From JAWLFY01 sp964462125 (lineage in GTDB: Bacteria; Planctomycetota; Planctomycetia; Pirellulales; Pirellulaceae), in the NCBI GenBank assembly GCA_964462125.1, contig CAYWXT010000152.1, positions 1-13,233 of the forward strand: 13,233 nt of DNA, given 5' to 3'. Position numbers and translations under genes: made by a program. The first letter of the stretch is position 1. Each line of letters starts with the position of its first letter. This document shows positions 7,420 through 13,001 of the stretch, piece after piece. The notes under the pieces were generated by a model. The model searched no databases. It was not told where the DNA came from and was given only the letters and a program-made list of their open reading frames with translations.

Positions 7420-8859
7420 ATGATCACGCTCAGCCCGCTCCGTTGGGGAAAGCCCTACGAATCGCTTGATTTCAAAGACGTCGTCCACTTCGACACCGGG
7501 GAGCCGATCGCACGGATCGGGACTGTCGGTGGCGGGATCGTCGGACGTGACCTGCGTCAGGCGCACAAGGCCCGCGAGGCCTTGCTGCAACTCTCCACCG
7601 ACGACCTGATCGAGCGTTGCAAGCAGGCCGCTGTCCTGTTCGAATCGGCGGAGTTGCAAGTCGGCGATTCCATGCAATCGGTGGACGATTTCGTTCACCA
7701 ACAATCGGCTAGCACTGGACTGCCGGAACACATGTGCCGTTCGAATCTGTCAAAGAACAGTTTCGTCCTGAGCAACATCGATCAAATCCTCGACTGCCTG
7801 ACCCGCGGACTCGACCTGTCGATCCTGTCACGCGGCTATGGCGACGAAGGGCGCGGGGTGATCGTCAGCTACCAAGCCCAGACGCCGATTTTGGGCGCCG
7901 TGCTGCCGAATAACTCCCCAGGTGTGCACACGCTGTGGTTGCCCGCGATCCCCTTGCAAATTGGCCTGGCGCTCAAACCGGGCTCGCAGGAACCATGGAC
8001 GCCCTACCGGATGGTCTCCGCTTTCATTCAAGCGGGTGTCCCGGCCCAGTCTTTTGGGTTGTACCCCGGTGACCACGATGCCGGCGGGGCGCTGATGACC
8101 AAGGCTCCCCGCAGCATGATCTTCGGCAGCGCCGAGACACTTGCCCAACACGCCGGGAACCCGCGGGTGCAAGCGCACGGCCCCGGCTTCTCGAAAATCC
8201 TGCTCGGAGATGATGTCATCGACGATTGGGAGAACTTCCTCGACTTGATGGTCGAAAGTGTGCTCAGCAATTCCGGGCGCAGCTGCATCAATTGCTCCGG
8301 GATCTGGGCCAGTCGCCATACGAAGGAGATCGCTCAGGCGATTGCCGAGCGAATCGGGCCTGTCGAGGTCCTCCCGCCTTCCGATCCCGAGGCTCAACTT
8401 GCCGCGTTCACCGTCCCGGCGATGGCGACCGGAACGCACGCGATGGTCCAGCAGGACTTGAGCGAGTCGGGGGTGACCGACATGACGGCCCCGTATGGGG
8501 AAAAGCTGGTGGAGAAGGAACATTGTGCCTACCTGCGGCCGATGGTCGTCCATGCCGAGTCGCCCGATCGCCAGGTCGCTGCCAAGGAGTACATGTTCCC
8601 GTTCGTCAGTGTGGTGGAGTGTCCGCAGTCGGAAATGCTCCGGCGGATTGGGCCGACGCTCGTCGGCACCGTCATCACCCGAGACGAATCGCTGGTCGCC
8701 GCCGCCGGCGCCTGTACCGACATCGACCGTCTCAACGTCGGTCCGATTCCGACCAACCGGCTGAACTGGCTGCAGCCCCACGAGGGGAACATCATCGACT
8801 TTCTGTTCCGCTCCCGTGCCTACCAGATCGCCGACATGCCGGTCCCCGCTGGCGTCTAA
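7420..8859 (+). CDS. Aldehyde dehydrogenase-fold protein, probably acyl-reducing (LuxC/PduP-like)
   Basis: A 479-residue ALDH-superfamily protein. The nucleophile is Cys289 in SNSGRSCINCSG, and NNSPGVHTLWLPAIPLQIGLALKPGSQEPW matches the PWN/KP cofactor region. The usual ELGGK segment, with the general base that hydrolyses the thioester, is replaced by AHGPGFSK (252-259): Ala252 stands where Glu is expected. Loss of this Glu is typical of acylating (CoA- or thioester-linked) aldehyde dehydrogenases such as PduP/AdhE and of LuxC. It therefore probably interconverts acyl-thioester and aldehyde with NAD(P)H, fed by the adenylating enzyme just upstream. ATG 7420 was used; a TTG at 7405 would add five residues, and neither has a strong Shine-Dalgarno. 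Its stop overlaps that of holB by 4 nt. Confidence 0.78.
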   Translation: MITLSPLRWGKPYESLDFKDVVHFDTGEPIARIGTVGGGIVGRDLRQAHKAREALLQLSTDDLIERCKQAAVLFESAELQVGDSMQSVDDFVHQQSASTGLPEHMCRSNLSKNSFVLSNIDQILDCLTRGLDLSILSRGYGDEGRGVIVSYQAQTPILGAVLPNNSPGVHTLWLPAIPLQIGLALKPGSQEPWTPYRMVSAFIQAGVPAQSFGLYPGDHDAGGALMTKAPRSMIFGSAETLAQHAGNPRVQAHGPGFSKILLGDDVIDDWENFLDLMVESVLSNSGRSCINCSGIWASRHTKEIAQAIAERIGPVEVLPPSDPEAQLAAFTVPAMATGTHAMVQQDLSESGVTDMTAPYGEKLVEKEHCAYLRPMVVHAESPDRQVAAKEYMFPFVSVVECPQSEMLRRIGPTLVGTVITRDESLVAAAGACTDIDRLNVGPIPTNRLNWLQPHEGNIIDFLFRSRAYQIADMPVPAGV

Positions 8860-9878
8860 CCGATCTCTCCGCGATCGCCCGTGGTGCCGCCGGCGATGTC
8901 GGCGGCATAGCACTCGATCAGCGTGGACTGGTTGGCGCTTCGATCGACCTCCCGCAGCGCCCGGATCGAGCGGTCGAGTCGCCTCAAGGTGATCGGGCGG
9001 ATCTGGTCGCCAGCGACCTCACGGCGCATCTGGGAGCGGTAGGTTTGCACGGCGATCGAAAACAGGTCGCGGAGGGCGCCGCGTCGACGGCTCGCCTCCT
9101 TGCCCGCCTGCTCGACCTGGGAGGTGATGAGCCGGGTCAGGCTGACCGGATCAGGATTTTCGTCGGTGAGTTGGTGAACGATCGGTTCCCGCGACTGCTC
9201 CGCCTCACCGCTCAAGAGTCTCGCGGCGGCGTGCATGTCGCCTCCGGAAGTCTCCACCGCAGCGGCGATCTGGTCGGGGGAGGCGTCGATTCCGTGTACA
9301 GAATTCAGCAACCGGACAGCGTCGTCGCCGCTGGGTGAGGCGAACCGGATGATTTGACAGCGCGAGCGAATCGTTGGCAACTGGCGCTGTTCGCTGCTGC
9401 CGATCAGGATGATCAGGGCATCCGGGGGCGGTTCCTCCAGCGTCTTGAGCAGGCAATTCGCCCCCTCTTCGTTGAGGAAGTCCGCATCGTACAAGATCGC
9501 TACCTTGCGGGTCCCGACCGTCGGTTTCAGCCGCACGTCGCGGCAGAAACCTTCCCGCATCCGGGCTTCCGGGGGTCCGATCAATTGATCCAAGAGGATG
9601 AAGCTTCGGTCGGCCGGTTTGCTCACCGAAATCAGATCGGGGTGGCTCTCCGCTTTGACTTGACAGCAGGAATCACAGACGCCGCAGGGATGCATTTCGG
9701 TCGGCTCGACCGCGCGGCACAGCAGCGTTTGGGCAAGCAGCCGCGCGAGCGTTGTCTTGCCGACCCCAGGGGAGCCGACGAAGAGGAAACTGCCACCCAG
9801 ACGGCCTCGACGAATCGCGGCGGCGAACCAATCGACGATCCGGCGGTGACCGATCAACTCCGACCACGACTCGGCCAT
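8856..9878 (-). CDS. holB: DNA polymerase III delta' subunit
   Basis: A 340-residue clamp-loader subunit of the AAA+ family that opens and closes the sliding-clamp loader during replication. The P-loop GSPGVGKTT is at residues 35-43, intact as in many bacteria other than E. coli. The four zinc cysteines are C54, C65, C68 and C71 (MHPCGVCDSCCQV). The sensor-type segments LLKTLEEPPPDALIILIGSSEQRQLPTIRSRCQIIRF are those of DnaX/HolB proteins; the short length and lack of an extended tau-type C-terminus favour delta' over DnaX. It is the last gene of a minus-strand operon: its ATG overlaps the rpiB stop as TGATG, implying translational coupling. Distinction from a short DnaX is fairly secure. Confidence 0.87.
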   Translation of the reverse strand: MAESWSELIGHRRIVDWFAAAIRRGRLGGSFLFVGSPGVGKTTLARLLAQTLLCRAVEPTEMHPCGVCDSCCQVKAESHPDLISVSKPADRSFILLDQLIGPPEARMREGFCRDVRLKPTVGTRKVAILYDADFLNEEGANCLLKTLEEPPPDALIILIGSSEQRQLPTIRSRCQIIRFASPSGDDAVRLLNSVHGIDASPDQIAAAVETSGGDMHAAARLLSGEAEQSREPIVHQLTDENPDPVSLTRLITSQVEQAGKEASRRRGALRDLFSIAVQTYRSQMRREVAGDQIRPITLRRLDRSIRALREVDRSANQSTLIECYAADIAGGTTGDRGEIG

Positions 9879-10498
9879 CAGTGATCCCGTGACAGCTTCG
9901 ACGAGGCACCATTTTCCGAGGTTCTCGTCGAACCATCGGTACTCCCGTTGGCGAGGGCCGGACTCTCATCGGCCGAGGTCCCATCGTCGGAGGTTGGAGC
10001 AGCGGCTGAGTGCGAGCCGGAGGACGAACTCGCTGAATCTTCTTCCACACACAGGGCGACCGCGTCGAGCGCCGAAATCTTCTCGATCCGCTTGGCATGC
10101 CGGCCTCCTTCAAAGTCCGTTCGCAGCCACATCAGGACCAGCTCATCGACGGGGCGTTCTCCGATCAGGTCCCCGGGAAGACAGAGCACGTTGACATCGT
10201 TGTGTCGCCGGCTCATCTCGACCATCACTTCGTCGTAACAGGGGGCGGCGCGGACTCCCGGGTATTTGTTCGCAACGATCGCCATGCCGATCCCGGTACC
10301 GCAAATCAGGATTCCCCGGTCGGCTTGGCCGCGGCCGACTTGCTCCGCCACTTTACAGGCGAAATCGGGGTAATCGACCGCGGCGTCGGTGTCGGTGCCG
10401 GCATCGATCGTGGCATAACCGTTCTCCTTCAAGGTCTGGATCAGCTTGGCCTTGATCTGCACGCCCCGATGATCGCTTCCGAGACAGACTTTCAACAT
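9878..10498 (-). CDS. rpiB: Ribose-5-phosphate isomerase B with Ser-rich C-terminal extension
   Basis: A 206-residue RpiB/LacAB-family enzyme that interconverts ribose 5-phosphate and ribulose 5-phosphate in the non-oxidative pentose phosphate pathway. GSDHRG (7-12), DYPDFA (42-47), the catalytic-base Cys66 in GILICGTGIG, His99 in SRRHNDVNVL and FEGGRHAKRIEKI are all present. Cys66 and His99 fall at the same numbers as in E. coli RpiB. Typical RpiB is about 150 residues. Here residues about 152-206 form a Ser/Ala/Asp-rich low-complexity tail (DSASSSSGSHSAAAPTSDDG) of unknown use. The Shine-Dalgarno TGAGGTGA contains the stop codon of the upstream fusion gene, so translation is likely coupled. 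ATG 10498 is firmly supported. Confidence 0.93.
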   Translation of the reverse strand: MLKVCLGSDHRGVQIKAKLIQTLKENGYATIDAGTDTDAAVDYPDFACKVAEQVGRGQADRGILICGTGIGMAIVANKYPGVRAAPCYDEVMVEMSRRHNDVNVLCLPGDLIGERPVDELVLMWLRTDFEGGRHAKRIEKISALDAVALCVEEDSASSSSGSHSAAAPTSDDGTSADESPALANGSTDGSTRTSENGASSKLSRDH

Positions 10499-10507
10499 CT
10501 CGTCACC

Positions 10508-11725
10508 TCACTTCGAGTTCGAAGTCCGACTGGAAAAAAAATCATCACCTAGCGCATCGACCCATTTCGCGAGCTCTTCGTCGATTTCTTGGGCACACGC
10601 TTGATAGGCCTCGACGGGCATGCCGACCGGATCGTGAATGTCGCCGCCATCACGGCGGAGGGTAAAGACACGATCCTGCATGTCGGGCCACGCCGCCAGG
10701 ATGGCAGACCGGTGCCCGCGAGTCATCGTGAGCACCAGATCGGCGACGCTGATGACCGAGTCGTCCAGCGGGCGACTGCTGTGTCCGGTCAAATCAAGTC
10801 CTCGCTGCCCCATCACCTCGATCGCTTGTGGCGTTGCCCCACAGCCTTCTGCGGCGGCGAGCCCCGCTGAGATCACGCGGATCGCATCCTCACACCCCAG
10901 TTTCTTGCGAAGTCGTTCGCGAAGCAAGGTTTCCGCCATCGGGCTTCGACAGGTGTTGCCAGTACAAACCAAGGCGATGACCGGTTTGACGAACTGATTC
11001 ATGGCGGCGCGTTCAATCACCCCTTCCTGCAAGACTTCCCAATGTCGGCCGGCGACCCGCACGACCGTCGACTCTCCACCATAACGGGTCGGGCCATCGT
11101 CGAGCAGCAGTGGCAACTTTTCGACGATTTCCGGGGGGACGCCCGCCACCGTTGTCGGTGCGCGCCGGTCCACCACTGTGGCCGATGCCAAAATCAAGGG
11201 AGCTGACAGGTAACGGTGCAGGTGAGACAGAACCCGATGGTGAGACACTTGGAACGCGACCTCCCCCTGCCGATCGATGAGCCGGGCTCGGACCGCCGCA
11301 GGAAGCTCGGCAGCCGCCGAACGATCCTGCGACACCGAGGTGATCAGCGTCAGGGGACCAGGCCAGCAGCGGCGCATCAGCCTGCGGGTCAGCGGCGAGA
11401 TCGGCGTCAAAAAGTCCCCCGCCGCCTCCCGGCTGCGCACCGAAACCGACAACGAAGGTGGAGCGAGCGCCGCGGAGGATGGCGGCATTTCATCGGCCAG
11501 CGGCCCCGAATCCGGCGGCTCCGCAGGACCCACCTCGCCGGCGTCACCCGCTTCACCCCCCTTCAACTCGCACAGTCGCTCCACGGCCCGCTCGCTCAGG
11601 GCGTTGGCGGCCAGGCAGTACACCGTCTCGGTGGGTACCCCGACGACATGGCCCTCCACCAAGGCCTGCACCGTGCGGTGCACCATGTCACGTGGGTCGT
11701 CGGTCGATTGAAGATCAAGAATCAT
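10508..11725 (-). CDS. Sua5/YrdC-like domain fused to low-molecular-weight (arginine-type) phosphatase
   Basis: A 405-residue two-domain protein. Residues 1-235 have the Sua5/YrdC/TsaC fold that makes threonylcarbamoyl-adenylate for tRNA t6A: PTETVYCLAANA (31-42), CWPGPLTL (120-127), LILASAT (177-183) and GGESTVV (216-222). The Lys-x-Arg motif reads K55-G-G57 and the Ser-x-Asn motif S181-A-T183, so two of four tetrad residues are lost, and a roughly 45-residue Pro/Ala/Ser-rich insertion follows K55. Residues 247-405 are a low-molecular-weight protein phosphatase: P-loop C254-TGNTC-R260 and the general-acid Asp365-Pro366 in DIHDPVGM. The Thr after the Cys matches YwlE-type protein-arginine phosphatases rather than tyrosine phosphatases. 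ATG 11725 is preferred to TTG 11773, which falls in the predicted -10. It is first in the operon, 9 nt before rpiB. Confidence 0.85.
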   Translation of the reverse strand: MILDLQSTDDPRDMVHRTVQALVEGHVVGVPTETVYCLAANALSERAVERLCELKGGEAGDAGEVGPAEPPDSGPLADEMPPSSAALAPPSLSVSVRSREAAGDFLTPISPLTRRLMRRCWPGPLTLITSVSQDRSAAAELPAAVRARLIDRQGEVAFQVSHHRVLSHLHRYLSAPLILASATVVDRRAPTTVAGVPPEIVEKLPLLLDDGPTRYGGESTVVRVAGRHWEVLQEGVIERAAMNQFVKPVIALVCTGNTCRSPMAETLLRERLRKKLGCEDAIRVISAGLAAAEGCGATPQAIEVMGQRGLDLTGHSSRPLDDSVISVADLVLTMTRGHRSAILAAWPDMQDRVFTLRRDGGDIHDPVGMPVEAYQACAQEIDEELAKWVDALGDDFFSSRTSNSK

Positions 11726-11772
11726 TGCCCGGCTTGGCAAGGCTGCCCCGTGGTCCCCGACGCTGCCGCACA

Positions 11773-11802
11773 ATTGTACAAGTCAATGAATCCAGCTCAC
11801 AA
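11773..11802 (-). promoter_or_regulatory. Predicted promoter of the fusion-rpiB-holB operon
   Basis: Read on the minus strand, TTGTGA (11802-11797), an 18-nt spacer and TACAAT (11778-11773) match sigma70 at 4 of 6 and 5 of 6 positions, about 48 nt before ATG 11725. The perfect palindrome TTGTACAA (11774-11781) overlaps the -10. Predicted by consensus only. Confidence 0.4.
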
Positions 11803-12130
11803 CTAGGCCGGCTCACAGAGGGAGGACTGATAGGGGGGACCAACGCCGTCCGCTTTGTAGCTACCAGAGGGGTTTTCAGTAACGGTGCGGCGCAAGTCGC
11901 CCGGCGTCATGCGGGAAATTTAGGTTCACGGCCGGACGGCCTGCACCGTGCCGTTAAAAATGGACGGGGCGACAATGAGCGGGACAGGGCTCGAGCTCAC
12001 CGGTGGATTGAGTCTTCCTCGGATGGCCCAATTTTCTCTGGGTGTGTGACCTCAGGTGTCCCGGACAACGACGATAAGGAAATGGGCATCCCACGAAACC
12101 GCTTGTTCCCTCACACCGATAACACTCCCG
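11803..12130. other. Intergenic region between divergent genes, no gene recognised
   Basis: Together with the promoter segment this forms a roughly 405-bp gap between the minus-strand operon and the plus-strand WYL-like gene. Long open frames cross it only as continuations of antisense frames. A loose inverted pair ACGGTGC/GCACCGT (11882-11888 and 11944-11950) was seen; no RNA gene or terminator was recognised. Confidence 0.45.
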
Positions 12131-12400
12131 ATGAACCAACTGCTACGCCGAGCGATGCACGATTCGGACCGCTTCGTGGTCGAAATGGATTACGCCGATG
12201 CCCAGGGGAACCAGACCCACCGGGTGGTCAGCCCGATCCGTTTTCTGGGCCGCGACCGCTTCCTCGGACTCTGCCTCTGCCGCGAGGAGCCCCGCCAGTT
12301 CTACACGGCCCGCTGCGCCGGGATCCGGCTCGTTCCTGCCGAAACGGTCCAGATGCCCCTCCCGATCGGGGGCAACCACCAAGCCGCTTGCACCCTCTAG
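12131..12400 (+). CDS. Small stand-alone WYL-like domain protein
   Basis: An 89-residue protein. The central part FVVEMDYADAQGNQTHRVVSPIRFLGRDRFLGLCLCREEPRQFYTARCAGIRLVP follows the strand pattern of WYL domains: hydrophobic-x-Tyr, a Gly turn, Thr-x-Arg-x-Val-x-Pro, a strand with a small-residue Cys, then an Arg/Phe strand and a final Ile strand. WYL domains usually sit at the C-terminus of HTH regulators and sense nucleotides or nucleic acid; here there is no HTH, so a free ligand-binding or modulator role is inferred. ATG 12131 starts the conserved part; a GTG at 12056 would add 25 unconvincing residues. No clear ribosome site was seen. The stop is 2 nt from the 3' end of the convergent tRNA-Ser. 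Confidence 0.65.
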   Translation: MNQLLRRAMHDSDRFVVEMDYADAQGNQTHRVVSPIRFLGRDRFLGLCLCREEPRQFYTARCAGIRLVPAETVQMPLPIGGNHQAACTL

Positions 12401-12402
12401 AG

Positions 12403-12489
12403 CGGATGGGGTGGGATTCGAACCCACGGTACGCGCAAGCGTACGGCAGTTTTCAAGACTGCTGCCTTCGACCACTCGGCCACCCATCC
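12403..12489 (-). tRNA. tRNA-Ser(UGA)
   Basis: An 87-nt class II tRNA, including discriminator G. The acceptor stem is GGATGGG/CCCATCC. The anticodon arm GCAGT-CTTGAAA-ACTGC gives anticodon TGA, which reads UCA and other UCN codons. The long variable arm GTACGC-TTGC-GCGTAC is diagnostic of Ser. The T-arm is GTGGG-TTCGAAT-CCCAC. No CCA is encoded (the sequence after the discriminator is CTC), so CCA must be added by nucleotidyltransferase. Confidence 0.96.
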
Positions 12490-12502
12490 GATTTCGTTTT
12501 GT

Positions 12503-12517
12503 ACCGTTATTTACGGT
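12503..12517. repeat. Palindrome upstream of tRNA-Ser
   Basis: ACCGT-TATTT-ACGGT is a 5-bp inverted repeat 14 nt upstream of the tRNA 5' end. On the minus strand it contains the AT-rich TAAATA, so it may overlap the tRNA promoter -10 region or mark an integration end. No -35 with good spacing was found. Confidence 0.35.
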
Positions 12518-12562
12518 GTTTCTGAACCGTTCGCCGTCGTCGCCAGTGGGGGCATTTAGGAG

Positions 12563-12585
12563 TTTGACACCCGTTTTGACACCCG
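12563..12585. repeat. Direct repeat TTTGACACCCG x2
   Basis: TTTGACACCCG occurs at 12563-12573 and again at 12575-12585, a 12-bp period. Each copy contains TTGACA, so either could serve as a -35 element for the integrase remnant, or the pair could be arm-type sites for a recombinase. It lies between the tRNA and the integrase fragment. Confidence 0.5.
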
Positions 12586-12608
12586 CTAGGCTGCTGAGGT
12601 CCAAAAGT

Positions 12609-12639
12609 GGCGACCGCCCGCGGTAACGGGCTGATCGCC
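12609..12639 (+). other. Two-tier GC hairpin before the integrase remnant
   Basis: Outer stem GGCGA/TCGCC and inner stem GCCCG/CGGGC, with loop CGGTAA and small internal bulges. It ends 27 nt before the integrase Shine-Dalgarno. There is no following T-run. A regulatory leader or recombination-site structure is possible. Confidence 0.4.
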
Positions 12640-12676
12640 GGACACCACCTAACCCTATGACCGATGAGGTGATGCC

Positions 12677-12939
12677 GTGGCTGATTCTAGTCATACCGCC
12701 AGCCCGCGAAAACCGCGACGACGCCGGCGACGTTCTGACGCCGGCGACGTTCTGACGACTTCCCGCTGTTCCACCACAAGGGTTCCGGCTACTGGTGCAA
12801 GAAAATCGGCGGCCGGCACGTCTACTTCGGGAAGGTCGCCGACGACCCTGAGGGCAAGGCCGCGCTCGACAAGTGGCTGGACCAAAAAGACGACCTGCTG
12901 GCCGGTCGCGAGCCGAAGGACGAAAACGACAACCTGCGA
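12677..12939 (+). pseudogene. Tyrosine recombinase/integrase N-terminus, frameshifted and truncated
   Basis: GTG 12677, with Shine-Dalgarno GAGGTGA 4 nt upstream, begins MADSSHTASPRKPRRRRRRS. The frame is then broken by a 17-bp tandem duplication. After the second copy, the frame starting at 12754 continues DDFPLFHHKGSGYWCKKIGG, HVYFGKVADDPEGKAALDKW and LDQKDDLLAGREPKDENDNL. This is the pattern I associate with the N-terminus of planctomycete site-specific integrases: a basic leader, a short beta-rich module with W-x-KKI and YFG, then KWLDQKDDLLAGR. Recognition is from memory of the family, not from a search. The core-binding and catalytic (R-H-R-Y) domains are absent; integrase-like sequence ends near 12939 and unrelated sequence follows. 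It lies 188 nt from tRNA-Ser, a usual integration neighbourhood, but on the tRNA's 5' side. Confidence 0.6.
12720..12753 (+). repeat. 17-bp tandem duplication in integrase remnant
   Basis: GACGCCGGCGACGTTCT occurs twice head to tail (12720-12736 and 12737-12753), and the following GACG begins a third copy. Removing either copy restores one continuous integrase frame across the junction (RRRRRRS then DDFPLF). Confidence 0.95.
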
Positions 12940-13001
12940 TCGCCGCTCGGCCACACGCCCCCGCCGATCGGCGCCGACGCGGCCAAACATGCCGCCGAAC
13001 G

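Noticed and set aside
11458..12525. Plus-strand 355-codon frame and minus-strand frame 12143-12694
   Set aside because: Both read straight through tRNA-Ser and show the familiar false tRNA-derived peptide (GSNPTPSA on the minus strand); the former also lies antisense to the Sua5-phosphatase gene.
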